A stretch of DNA of 64,000 nt from Paraburkholderia silvatlantica. GTDB taxonomy: Bacteria; Pseudomonadota; Gammaproteobacteria; Burkholderiales; Burkholderiaceae. Position numbers and translations under genes: made by a program. Where the stretch lies: positions 62,001-126,000 of the forward strand of contig NZ_QEOL01000017.1 in the NCBI RefSeq assembly GCF_003096715.1, in the 5' to 3' direction. Every line of letters begins with the position of its first letter. Position 1 is the stretch's first letter. Shown here in pieces: positions 55,302-64,000 of this stretch. The notes under the pieces are model-generated. The model was not told the DNA's origin. It saw only the letters and a list, made by a program, of their open reading frames with translations, and ran no database searches.

Positions 55302-56783
55302 ATGAAAACCGCACTGGCGCTGCATGAACTGAAGGCAATACGAGAGAAACCGATGTGGATGCTGCTCGGCTCCCATCAGGCGCCTTTGACCATGGCGCTA
55401 TTGCAATCGCTGTTTTCCGAAAGCTCGACGCAGCTGGGTTCGGCAAGTCTAATGGAGAAGCTCTCGATCGAGCTGGACGGACTGCGTGCGCGCGGGGAGG
55501 ATATCGAGAAGACGCCGCAGATTCTGGTTGCCGAGTGGGTACAGGCCAAATGGCTGGCTCGCAGTTTTCCGGAAGGGGCTAGCGAGGAGCGATACGAGCT
55601 CTCGGCAGACGTCGTGCCAGCGCTGCAACTGGTCAGGGCACAGCTTGAGCCGAGGCAGGCGGCTACTGAAAGTGGCCTCGCGGTCGTTATCGATTCTGTG
55701 CTCCGCCTGGCTTCCGACACCGACCCGGATCCGGCGTCTCGCCTGACGGCTCTCCATGAGGAGTCCAGACGTATTGCCGAGGAAATCCGGCATGTCATGA
55801 AGCATGGTGTGTCGCCTCTGGATCCCGTTCGTGCCAGCGAACGCGGGCGTCATATCGTTGCGATGACTGAGGCGATTGCAGTCGATTTCAGGCGGGTGCG
55901 TGAAGCATTTGAACGCCTCAATCGCGACTTGCGCCGTCAACTGGTGGAGCATGATGGATCGCGTGGGGAGGTATTGGAGAAAGTCTTCCTCGGGAGCGAC
56001 GTGATTGCGGAAAGTGACGAAGGTAAATCTTTTCTCGCGTTTTGGCGTTTGCTGACCGACCCTTCGCAATTTGAAGGGCTAAAGGCGGCGCTGGAAGCGC
56101 TGGAGTCGCGACCATTCATCCGCTCACTGGGCCTCGATGAACGCCGGCGGCTTTTCCGCGTGACGGAGACGTTGCTGGTCGAAGGTGGGATGGTTCAGGA
56201 CGTCATGGCGACGCTGAGCCGTAGTCTGAAAACCTTTGTGCAAAGTCGGGAGTTCCAGGAGCAGCGCAAGATTCAGCGTCTGATCCGCAGCGCAATTGCG
56301 GAGTCACTGGCACTGAAGGACCAACTGACCAATGGGCGGACTCTCGATTTCACCCTGACGTTATCGACCAGCAGCTTGCGTTCGGTGGCGCAACTGGTAC
56401 TCGCCGACCCACAGGAGCGCCCCGGAGAAACTTCGGTTGGTGAGGCCGAGGCGCCGGAAATCGACCTCGAGGTCATGCGTGAGATGATCGACAACGCGGA
56501 TATCGACATTCCGCTACTCAAGCAGAACGTCCGGTTCGCGCTAGCCGAACGCAGTCAGGTGAGCGTTGGAGAATTGACCCGTATGTTTGAGATCACACAG
56601 GGACTTGCTTCGATAGTCGGCTATATGTCGCTCGGTCAGAGATACGGTATCGTGCTCCAGAACAGCGAGCGCGAATTCCATCCATGGGAAAGGGTGTCGT
56701 GGGCCGGACAAGATGACGTCGTGCGCCACGCGCGGATTGCACAGATACTGTTTACGAGGGACTGCCTGAATGACCTCGATTAG
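55302..56783 (+). CDS. jetA: Wadjet JetA (DUF3375), MukF-like kleisin
   Basis: A 493-aa mostly helical protein beginning MKTALALHELKAIREKPMWMLL, typical of DUF3375. The central part has long amphipathic helices, and the C-terminal region (GELTRMFEITQGLASIVGYMSLGQRY) looks like a winged helix. JetA is the kleisin of the Wadjet SMC complex, which recognises and cuts circular plasmid DNA. The stop lies 14 bases inside jetB. DUF3375 places this system in type I. Confidence 0.88.
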   Translation: MKTALALHELKAIREKPMWMLLGSHQAPLTMALLQSLFSESSTQLGSASLMEKLSIELDGLRARGEDIEKTPQILVAEWVQAKWLARSFPEGASEERYELSADVVPALQLVRAQLEPRQAATESGLAVVIDSVLRLASDTDPDPASRLTALHEESRRIAEEIRHVMKHGVSPLDPVRASERGRHIVAMTEAIAVDFRRVREAFERLNRDLRRQLVEHDGSRGEVLEKVFLGSDVIAESDEGKSFLAFWRLLTDPSQFEGLKAALEALESRPFIRSLGLDERRRLFRVTETLLVEGGMVQDVMATLSRSLKTFVQSREFQEQRKIQRLIRSAIAESLALKDQLTNGRTLDFTLTLSTSSLRSVAQLVLADPQERPGETSVGEAEAPEIDLEVMREMIDNADIDIPLLKQNVRFALAERSQVSVGELTRMFEITQGLASIVGYMSLGQRYGIVLQNSEREFHPWERVSWAGQDDVVRHARIAQILFTRDCLNDLD

Positions 56784-57633
56784 CAAACGCCATAGCCGTC
56801 AACCCGCCTTCCGGCGAATGGGCGGCGGGACCGAATTTCGGACAGGTATCGCGGACGTGATAGACGACGCGCCCGAAGTGAGTGACCTCGACGGGCGCGA
56901 GGAGTTGTTTGATGAAAGGGACGACGAGCCCCATCGTCCAGTCGACGGCGGCCAGGAGAGGGCGCTCTTCGAAGGCGACTCGTCGACGTTACCGTATGAC
57001 GTGCGCCGGGCGTACGCGCTGCTGCTTCGTGGTCCCTCAATCGACGAACGTCACAGCAGACTCTGGCCAGTCCTGATCGACCACGAGCTGCGATTGCGAC
57101 AGTTGCTGCATGCGGCCTTCCTCGATCTCGTCATCGACCGGGAGCAAAAAATCGCATTTGCACGCCCGGTCTATGCGCCGGAACTCGACGTGCCGCAGCT
57201 TCTACGGGAAGTCCGGCTTACCTTCGTCGATTCCGCTCTGGTGCTTTTCCTGAGGATGGAGCTGACGCTGGCTGAAGCCGAAGGCCGCCGCGCAACGATT
57301 TCCCGGTCCGAAATGGTCGATCATCTGAAAGCATACGAAGCTAGCGATAATGTTGACAGGGCCCGCTTTAGCAGGCAGGTCGAGGCAGCGATTGAAAAGG
57401 CCAAAAAGTACAACTTCCTGCGCCTGATTCGCAATAGCGGAGACCGCTTCGAGGTGTCGCCGGCGCTCAAGCTGGTGTTCTCGCACGAGCAGATAAGCGA
57501 ACTGTCGCTGACCTATCGGCGTATCAGGGAACAGGCAGACGGGAGACCAGCAGTAGACGATGGCGCGGGGAGCATGCCGAGCGTCGATGAGCCGGATGAA
57601 TTTGACGAAGACAGTGTGACGGACGGGGAGTGA
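56770..57633 (+). CDS. jetB: Wadjet JetB (DUF4194), MukE-like
   Basis: A 287-aa protein. After an acidic N-terminus (about 75 residues) come helices with SRLWPVLIDHELRLRQLLHAAFLDLVIDREQKIAF and REVRLTFVDSALVLFLRMEL, then a winged-helix-like end (KYNFLRLIRNSGDRFEVSPALKLVF), matching DUF4194/MukE. It bridges JetA and JetC. It overlaps jetA by 14 bases and is followed by jetC after 6 bases. Confidence 0.88.
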   Translation: MTSISKRHSRQPAFRRMGGGTEFRTGIADVIDDAPEVSDLDGREELFDERDDEPHRPVDGGQERALFEGDSSTLPYDVRRAYALLLRGPSIDERHSRLWPVLIDHELRLRQLLHAAFLDLVIDREQKIAFARPVYAPELDVPQLLREVRLTFVDSALVLFLRMELTLAEAEGRRATISRSEMVDHLKAYEASDNVDRARFSRQVEAAIEKAKKYNFLRLIRNSGDRFEVSPALKLVFSHEQISELSLTYRRIREQADGRPAVDDGAGSMPSVDEPDEFDEDSVTDGE

Positions 57634-57639
57634 GCGAAC

Positions 57640-60600
57640 GTGGAGACAGCCCAGTTATTCGAGGATCCGGAACTGTCGCCGGTGGCGACGGACGGGGCAG
57701 CGCGTAGGGAAGGGGAGCCTCGCCCGACATGGAGCGATCGTAATCTCGAAGAAGCGGGGCAACAGCAGTTCAGGCTGCGGCAAATGCAGGTCATGAACTG
57801 GGGAACGTTCAGCAAGCTCCACGTATTCGATATTTCGCCGCGCGGACACTTGCTTGTTGGGCCGTCCGGATCGGGCAAGTCGACTATTCTCGATGCGCAT
57901 TCGGCGCTGATGGCGCCGCCGAATTCGGAATTCAATGCTGCAGCCCGTGGTAACGATAAAGTCACCCGCGATCGGACGATGGTCACTTATGTGCGTGGGG
58001 CCTGGGCTACGCAGGAATCCGAAGAAGGGATCATCGCGGCGCAGTACCTGCGGCCCGATACCACCCTTAGCGCGGTCGCCGAAGTGTATGCAAATGCGCA
58101 GGGACAGATGCTGACGCTGGTCGGCATGTGGTGGATCAAGGGTAAGTCGACACTCGCAAAGGACGTGCGACACTGTTTCTTCGTGATTGAACGGGCATTC
58201 AGTCTCAAGGAGCTGTCCTTCTTCATGCAGGCCGACTACAACCTGCGCTCGTTTGCCAAGCATCTTCCTGAAGTCAAACCTTTCGATACGCACGCGTCCT
58301 TCCGTGAGCGCTTCAAGGCGCGCCTCGGTATCGACCACGACCTGGCGTTGCGACTGCTTCACAGGACGCAGTCGTCGAAGAATCTGGGCGATATCAATGC
58401 GTTCATGCGTGACAATATGCTGGACGAGCCCCAGACGTTCGGCCTCGCCAAAGCACTCTGCGACGACTTCAACACGCTGGCAGCGGCCCACCAGGACGTC
58501 GTGGAGGCTCGTGAGCAGCGGGATCTGCTGAACCTCGCACGTTCGCATCATGAGCGGTATCGGGCGCACCACGCGGAGGTCGCCAGAGTCGACGAACTGC
58601 TGACGCAACTTGACCATCACCGCGAATACCTGCAATACACGTTGCGTGGCAGGCGCGTGGACGAGTTGAAGATCGTACTCGAAGGGCTGCGTCAGAGCGT
58701 CGATGCATTGGCCCGGAAGGCGAACGACGACCAGACCGAACTCCAGCGATTGATGACGCAGCGTGCCGGCATGAACGACGGAAACGTCGCGGGACTACAG
58801 TCCCAGCTGGTCACGAAGGAAACGCAACTGAAGCAGGTCCGCCGAGCGCGTGCACGGGTGTCAGTCTGGCTCCAGACGCTCGGGTGGCCTGAGCCGCAAG
58901 ATGCGGGTCATTTTGGCGAATGTGTCGGCCGCGCTGGAGTGCTGCGGGATCGTGGTCCTGGCGAAGAAGCCGAGGTGAAGGCCGAGGAACTTCGCCAGAA
59001 GAGATTTGAGGCGGAACGGCAGCTTAAGGAACTGCTTGCTGATGCGGCATCGCTTGAACAGAGAAAATCGAACTTGCCACGTGAACTGGTCAATGTCCGC
59101 GACCAGATTGCACTCGCCCTGAATCTGGATCCCGCCTCACTTCCGTTCGGCGGTGAACTGCTCGACATGCCCGAGAAATTCAGGCAGTGGCAAGGTGCTC
59201 TGGAGCGTTTGCTGGCTCCTCTTACCCGCTCGTTTCTTGTGCCGGAGGAATACTATCCGGGAGTTGTGAACTGGCTCGAGTCGAATCATACGGGACAGCA
59301 TGTGCTTTACCTGCGTATGCGCCCGCATCAGAAGCGTTTCGATAATGGTCCGAAGGCTCCCGGCAGGATGCTGGATTCGTCGGCGGATGAATACGGCGGT
59401 TGGCTGCGCAACGAGATAGCTTCACATTACGGCGAGTTCGTGTGCGCAGAAACGGCTGAAGAGTTTCGTAATTCACCACGGGCCATCAGCCTGCACGGCC
59501 AGATCAAGCGGGGCGGTGCACGGCACGAAAAAAATGACCGTACCCGCCTTGATGAACGCCGGCACTGGGTTATCGGTTTCTCCAACGAGCAGAAAAAACT
59601 TGAGCTTCTCGATGAAATCCACGCACAGCAGAAGGTTGAAAGAGAAGCCAGTCGGGCGCTAGCCGAACTCCAGGCGACGCAGAACAAGGAACGGGAGAAG
59701 CTGAACGCAGCGGCGGAATTGACGCAGGTGGTCTGGGAGGACATCGACGACGTCTCCGTGGCCGACGAGGTGCAGCATTTGCTGAACCAGATAGAGGAGG
59801 CGCAACGTTCACACCCTGAGATCCAGGAACTCGATGGCCAAATCCAGGCGCAGGGGGTAAAGGCGTCCCAGGCGGGTAGCGCGCATGAAACCGAAAAGAA
59901 AAAATTCGCTGATACTGAACAGCAGATCAACGGGTTGATCCGGGATCGGGAAAATACGCGCGACGATGTGCGTATGCCGCCTGTAGACGGGGATGAGATC
60001 CAGTTATTGTTTGGCCATCTGGACGGCCTGACGCTGGAGAACCTGGAGCAGCGGCGGCTGTCTGCGCGCAGTGAACTGAAGGACAGAAGGAACGACGCCG
60101 ACAAGGCTCAAGCAAATGACCGGAGCCTGCTTGAGGAAGTTCTCCGTACGTTTCAGCGTGAACACAAGATGGCAGCAGCGGATATGGGAGCGACGCTGGA
60201 CGATTGGTCAGACTATGCCCAGCTGTTAGCCAAAATCGAGGAGGACGATCTGCCCCGCTTCGAGGAGCGGTTTTTCAGGCTGCTCAACGAGCAGAGCGAT
60301 CGCCATCTGGCCAGACTGCGGCAGCGTCTCATTACCGAGAAGGATGAGATACGGGGGCGCATGAATATTGTCAACGACGCCCTGTCACAGTCGGAGTTCA
60401 ACGCCGGTACCTATCTGGTTCTGGAGAACCGGCCTCGAACGCTGCCGGATGTGACCGCGTTCCTGGCGGAGCTCAAGAGCTGCCTCGAGCGCAATATCAG
60501 GCCGGAGGCGACCCGCGAAGAGCGCGAGGAGCAGTTTAAGGCGCTCAATACAATCGTCCAGCGGTTGCATAGCGACAAGCCCGAGGACGAACGCTGGAAA

Positions 60601-61089
60601 GCACTCGTGCTCGATGTACGGCAGCACGTTGAATTTGTGGCGAAAGAATTTGATGCTGATGGCCGTGTGCGCGACATTTTTCAGTCCGGCGCCGGTAAGT
60701 CAGGCGGACAGCGACAAAAGCTGGCTGCGACGTGCCTCGCGGCAGCATTGCGCTATCAGCTCGCGGGAACGCAGAGACCGCTGCCGCAGTTTTGCACGGT
60801 GTTGATGGACGAGGCGTTCGACAAAGCCGATAGCGAGTTCACGGCAATGACGCTGAACATCTTCAATACATTCGGATTCCAGATGCTGATGGCTACGCCG
60901 ATGAAGGCAGTAAGAACCCTCGAGCCATTCATCGGTGGTGCGCATGTCTTTAGCAACAAGTTGCGCAACAGTTCTGGAGCGGTGGCGATCGAGTACGACA
61001 TGGCGCATCGGCGGCTGGTCGGCCTTGGCCACCAGCGATCCGAAGAGAGAGGTAACGCTGGCGGTGAAATACCGCAGAGCGAGGACTAA
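57640..61089 (+). CDS. jetC: Wadjet JetC, SMC-like ATPase
   Basis: A 1149-aa MukB/SbcC-like SMC protein. Walker A is GPSGSGKS (74-81), long coiled coils fill residues of about 300-950, the ABC signature is SGGQRQK near 1028, and Walker B is VLMDEAFDKA near 1057. It is the motor of the loop-extruding Wadjet complex. The start is a GTG preceded by GGGGAG; the stop overlaps the ATG of jetD by one base. Confidence 0.92.
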   Translation: METAQLFEDPELSPVATDGAARREGEPRPTWSDRNLEEAGQQQFRLRQMQVMNWGTFSKLHVFDISPRGHLLVGPSGSGKSTILDAHSALMAPPNSEFNAAARGNDKVTRDRTMVTYVRGAWATQESEEGIIAAQYLRPDTTLSAVAEVYANAQGQMLTLVGMWWIKGKSTLAKDVRHCFFVIERAFSLKELSFFMQADYNLRSFAKHLPEVKPFDTHASFRERFKARLGIDHDLALRLLHRTQSSKNLGDINAFMRDNMLDEPQTFGLAKALCDDFNTLAAAHQDVVEAREQRDLLNLARSHHERYRAHHAEVARVDELLTQLDHHREYLQYTLRGRRVDELKIVLEGLRQSVDALARKANDDQTELQRLMTQRAGMNDGNVAGLQSQLVTKETQLKQVRRARARVSVWLQTLGWPEPQDAGHFGECVGRAGVLRDRGPGEEAEVKAEELRQKRFEAERQLKELLADAASLEQRKSNLPRELVNVRDQIALALNLDPASLPFGGELLDMPEKFRQWQGALERLLAPLTRSFLVPEEYYPGVVNWLESNHTGQHVLYLRMRPHQKRFDNGPKAPGRMLDSSADEYGGWLRNEIASHYGEFVCAETAEEFRNSPRAISLHGQIKRGGARHEKNDRTRLDERRHWVIGFSNEQKKLELLDEIHAQQKVEREASRALAELQATQNKEREKLNAAAELTQVVWEDIDDVSVADEVQHLLNQIEEAQRSHPEIQELDGQIQAQGVKASQAGSAHETEKKKFADTEQQINGLIRDRENTRDDVRMPPVDGDEIQLLFGHLDGLTLENLEQRRLSARSELKDRRNDADKAQANDRSLLEEVLRTFQREHKMAAADMGATLDDWSDYAQLLAKIEEDDLPRFEERFFRLLNEQSDRHLARLRQRLITEKDEIRGRMNIVNDALSQSEFNAGTYLVLENRPRTLPDVTAFLAELKSCLERNIRPEATREEREEQFKALNTIVQRLHSDKPEDERWKALVLDVRQHVEFVAKEFDADGRVRDIFQSGAGKSGGQRQKLAATCLAAALRYQLAGTQRPLPQFCTVLMDEAFDKADSEFTAMTLNIFNTFGFQMLMATPMKAVRTLEPFIGGAHVFSNKLRNSSGAVAIEYDMAHRRLVGLGHQRSEERGNAGGEIPQSED

Positions 61090-62297
61090 TGCCATTGGGT
61101 GAACTCGGCGGCGCATTGCTGCCCGACGATCTCGCGGTTGCATGCCGGCGTCAACTGGAGCGTCATCAGGCTGATTGGCTGGCGCAGCCATCGGAGGGCT
61201 CGTGGCCGTTATCGGTTGCTCTGCGCAGCCCATCGGACAGGCAAGCGGCCAACGCACCCGGGGCCATGCGGGCCTGGCTTGGTGCATGGAATGATTTCGA
61301 CAGGATTTCCAGGGATAAAGGGCGAAGGGCCGCTGCCGTGTGGCGATCGGTGAACTGGCGGACCATGGGCAACGTCACGATACCGGAAAGGGTGTTGTTC
61401 GAAGATGCGCAGGCGGTGGCGGATTGCGCAGGACTGCGCCGGTATTGGGACACCCTTCATATGCGGTGGCAGAGGATGGGCGAGCGGTATCCGGTTTTGG
61501 CCGGCCAGCGCGATTGCACGAATGCTGTCATAAGAACCGCCGACTGGTCTGACGATGATTTCCGGCGACTGATGGAATTGCTGGCCTGGTGCAGGCAGAA
61601 CCCGGCGAGTGGACTCTACCTGCGCCAATTGCCACTGATAGACATAGACACGAAATGGGTCGAGGGACGGCGTGGTGTCGTGGAACCCCTGGTTCGGATC
61701 CTTATGGGGAAGGACGGTGATATTCGTGAGGTCATGGGGCTGAGGCGTTCGCCCGATACGGTGCGGATGAGACTGCTCGATCCCGGGCTTCGCGAGCAAC
61801 TGCTGGGCATGGAGGATCTTCAGATTCCCATAGGCCAGTGGAACCATGTGTTTCGGTATCCACCAAAGCGACTACTGATTGTCGAGAACCTTGAGAGCGG
61901 GCTGGCACTTCCGGATATCGAAGGGGTGGCGGTCGTGATGGCGCTCGGGAACAATGTGACCACTCTACGGGGAATAGAATGGGCGCTCGCTGCGGATGTC
62001 CTCTACTGGGGGGACATTGATACGTGGGGATTGCATATTCTGTCCCGGGCCCGTGGCATCTTCCCACATCTGAGATCGGTTCTGATGACGGAGGGGGTCA
62101 TCGAGTCGCATCGACATCTCCTGACCGAGGAGCCGACTCAGGACAAGCGGCCTGCCGTGAATCTCACGAAGGACGAGGCGCAACTACTGTCCGATCTTCA
62201 AGCCGGACGATGGGGCGAACGCCGTCGTCTGGAACAGGAGCGAATACACTGGCCAAACGTAATTGAGGAAGTTTGCCGTCAGTGGACTGATTCTTGA
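61089..62297 (+). CDS. jetD: Wadjet JetD nuclease (DUF3322/DUF2220, Toprim-like)
   Basis: A 402-aa protein with an N-terminal DUF3322-like arm and a C-terminal Toprim-like DUF2220 domain. The catalytic acids are visible as LLIVENLES (Glu) near residue 260 and YWGDIDTWGLHIL (D-x-D) near 305, as in topoisomerase VI/Spo11-type enzymes. JetD cuts the extruded plasmid DNA. It is the last gene of the complete jetABCD operon. Confidence 0.9.
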   Translation: MPLGELGGALLPDDLAVACRRQLERHQADWLAQPSEGSWPLSVALRSPSDRQAANAPGAMRAWLGAWNDFDRISRDKGRRAAAVWRSVNWRTMGNVTIPERVLFEDAQAVADCAGLRRYWDTLHMRWQRMGERYPVLAGQRDCTNAVIRTADWSDDDFRRLMELLAWCRQNPASGLYLRQLPLIDIDTKWVEGRRGVVEPLVRILMGKDGDIREVMGLRRSPDTVRMRLLDPGLREQLLGMEDLQIPIGQWNHVFRYPPKRLLIVENLESGLALPDIEGVAVVMALGNNVTTLRGIEWALAADVLYWGDIDTWGLHILSRARGIFPHLRSVLMTEGVIESHRHLLTEEPTQDKRPAVNLTKDEAQLLSDLQAGRWGERRRLEQERIHWPNVIEEVCRQWTDS

Positions 62298-62623
62298 CGA
62301 AGGCGCCTGCTGCACGTACGCATGCCGAAGTGGTGAACCTGCGCCTATCGAAAAGGGCAAAGCGTATAGCATATTCGTTTGCAGCGTTGTCGCTGATGTT
62401 CTTCCTAGTAGCAGTTCTTGTTACTTCGAATGCTGTACAGAGATAGACGAACTCTCGCCGCAACGCCGGTGTAGCCCATGGCCACAACCAAAGGCATCAC
62501 AACCAGTAAGGTGGTGGGCAAGAGGGCTAGTTGGGCACGAAGATCGCCGCCGCTGCGATTGCAGATGTGGTGGTATGAGCGGCAATCGGCAGGGCGGGCG
62601 ACCGTGGCACTGCTCATTAAACG
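62298..62623. other. Intergenic region after jetD
   Basis: About 325 bases. Short frames on both strands (one minus-strand frame with a hydrophobic stretch near 62,500) are not convincing. I see no terminator with a clear T-run. Confidence 0.35.
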
Positions 62624-63778
62624 TCAGGAGTTCTGGTCAGATTCGGAAGGTTCGTCGACGTCATCCCAGTGAAACGAAACGGTTGGATCTAACCAGTCCG
62701 CTGCCCGCCGAATCCATCCAGCATCAACGACGCGGTCGGACGAAGTCAATTTTTTGGCCTCGAACACATCAGCAAGATTTCTCAAGCGGTTTGCACGCTC
62801 ATACTTGCCGGACCATTCTTCAACCAACTTGAGGCGCTCGAGTTCCACCCGGCGTATCTCTGCCTGCCGACGTTCTTCTGCAGCTTTGGCTTCCGCGACG
62901 ATGCGGCGTTCTTCGTTTATTTCTGACTGTACCCGCCGCTGGATTGCCAGTTCCCTGAGGCGAACGATGAACGCTGCAATCTTCGTTTCGACTGCAGCCG
63001 ACGGCGAATTGCTGATTTTCGCCCACTCATAGCCGCTATTGGAGGGCGTCGCGGAAATGTCGAAGCTGCCGGTCGTATGGTATTCGTACCGTTGGCTGTT
63101 CCATTGAAATCCCAGTCGCTCATTTTCCTCGCGTTGCTGGCGTGTCAGCACGATGGCTTCTCGTCGGCTCCGCTCACGGACCTTGAACGACAATCGGCAG
63201 TCCACGATTGTGACGGATGCCGGCTCGGTGGCATTTGTTCCGCTCGAGATCGAGTAACCGCTGCCAAGTAGAGACTCCAGCAGCAGATTGAGGAGTAACG
63301 TTGCACGCAGGCAGTTCTCGGGCGATGCCGTCACCGACATCAATCCGGGGCCCTCGCACATCTGCCAGCCGCGCATATCACGACGTTTCCCGTTGAGTTT
63401 CGTCGCAATTTTTTTGACCAGCGGTAGACAGTCATCGATGGATGTTCGGATCGGGAGTTTCGGCACCGACGGCGGCAAGTCTTTTTGAAGGCTGTCCTGA
63501 AGACGTGTGTCGAATGCCTCGTCACGCGACGGTGTATATCTGGAGCGACGATAGGTGGTCGCTCCTGTTGTGGGCGGTAACGGTGTTCTTTGCAGCGTGT
63601 GCCCGGCGGCAAGCTTTGCCCAGTGCCCCCGCCCCGGCAGCGGAATACCAAGCTTCGCGCATATCTTTTTCAGACCGACATCGGAGATCCCGTAGTGCTT
63701 CGCGATTGTGGTGAGGGGCTCGGTCCACACCCGTTCATAAAGCTTCTCACGTCGGAATTCGGTGTACTCCCATCCCAT
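62624..63778 (-). CDS. Conserved hypothetical protein with N-terminal HTH-like segment
   Basis: A 384-aa protein. Residues 8-55 (REKLYERVWTEPLTTIAKHYGISDVGLKKICAKLGIP, then GRGHWAKL) look like a helix-turn-helix that often starts proteins of this kind in accessory regions. Residues about 270-340 form a Glu/Arg-rich coiled coil (EERRIVAEAKAAEERRQAEIRRVELERL). The C-terminus is acidic. No enzyme motif is visible. It is convergent with the Wadjet operon. Function unknown. Confidence 0.7.
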   Translation of the reverse strand: MGWEYTEFRREKLYERVWTEPLTTIAKHYGISDVGLKKICAKLGIPLPGRGHWAKLAAGHTLQRTPLPPTTGATTYRRSRYTPSRDEAFDTRLQDSLQKDLPPSVPKLPIRTSIDDCLPLVKKIATKLNGKRRDMRGWQMCEGPGLMSVTASPENCLRATLLLNLLLESLLGSGYSISSGTNATEPASVTIVDCRLSFKVRERSRREAIVLTRQQREENERLGFQWNSQRYEYHTTGSFDISATPSNSGYEWAKISNSPSAAVETKIAAFIVRLRELAIQRRVQSEINEERRIVAEAKAAEERRQAEIRRVELERLKLVEEWSGKYERANRLRNLADVFEAKKLTSSDRVVDAGWIRRAADWLDPTVSFHWDDVDEPSESDQNS

Positions 63779-64000
63779 ATGTCGTCTCGTTCAAGGCGTT
63801 GTATCTGGCATACGTCCTTTCCGGATACCCTAACTTCCTCCGTTGAGTCGCTCGGTAGCCCGGGAGGCTTCTCAGTTTCGACGCATGGTCTTCCTGCGGC
63901 GATATACCTGAAGTTGGTGTCTGATACTGGTTTGCGGCCGTCGTAGCCAAGGACGATTTGCTAAGCCCGCGGTCGCCATAGATAAAGATGTGCCGCCTGG
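63747..64000 (-). pseudogene. AAA-type ATPase N-terminal fragment, degenerate (5' end outside window)
   Basis: Reading in from the right edge on the minus strand gives RRHIFIYGDRGLSKSSLATTAANQYQ, a Walker A region of an AAA-type ATPase in which the Gly before Lys is replaced by Ser. After QYQ the frame loses protein character, and another frame (SDTNFRYIAAGRP) seems to continue, so a frameshift is likely. The frame ends at 63747 inside the start of the neighbouring gene. The 5' part lies outside the window. Confidence 0.4.

Noticed and set aside
62405..62617. Minus-strand frame with a hydrophobic stretch after jetD
   Set aside because: Short, no ribosome-binding site, and no recognisable homology; could be a remnant but unsupported.
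24198..64000. CRISPR array
   Set aside because: No regularly spaced repeats of 24-40 bases with unique spacers were seen; the only tandem repeats are the IS21 end units.

Overview
The window looks like a chromosomal segment of a high-GC betaproteobacterium of the Burkholderiaceae (Paraburkholderia/Caballeronia/Burkholderia type). This rests on recognisable protein sequences and on gene neighbourhoods such as xseB-ispA-dxs-folE2 and rpsU-yqeY-dnaG-rpoD. No rRNA gene is present, so the genus is an inference.

Bases 1 to about 24,200 are core genome. In order they hold the end of an MFS transporter, a split chromate transporter pair beside a gutted LysR regulator, a LOG-family gene head-to-head with polA, a type II NADH dehydrogenase-like protein, a Tat-type dienelactone hydrolase, a sulfurtransferase, a Rieske oxygenase, the isoprenoid genes xseB-ispA-dxs, folE2, tsaD, a BaiN/HI0933 flavoprotein, a tandem universal stress protein, and the macromolecular synthesis block rpsU-yqeY-dnaG-rpoD. 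Rho-independent terminators separate several of these units. The block ends with a CAU-anticodon tRNA gene that has an unusually long variable arm.

From this tRNA to the end of the window the character changes: more mixed base composition, insertion sequences, broken genes and a dense run of anti-phage/anti-plasmid systems. In order: an IS4-family element; an XRE-HAD gene; debris including a frameshifted Cap4/DUF4297-like nuclease; a RloC/PrrC-like ATPase with a zinc-hook motif; a three-gene Shango-type system (TerB-domain protein, BrxD-like ATPase, Lhr-like helicase) with a WYL regulator; two small orphan genes; a two-gene module of a 1369-aa helicase with a C-terminal PD-(D/E)XK-like nuclease plus a 732-aa protein I do not recognise; phage and integrase remnants; a second, broken copy of the HAD gene cut by an IS21-family element; a complete type II CBASS operon (patatin phospholipase, DncV-like cyclase, E2-E1 Cap2, JAMM Cap3) divergent from a CapW-like WYL regulator across a perfect inverted repeat; and a complete type I Wadjet operon (jetABCD). 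A hypothetical gene and a broken AAA-ATPase fragment close the window.

The island genes fall into self-contained operons with overlapping or closely spaced coding sequences, each complete apart from the obvious remnants. This suggests a modular defence island built at the tRNA and reshaped by insertion sequences. The best candidate for an undescribed system is the helicase-nuclease plus 732-aa partner at 39,206-45,538.
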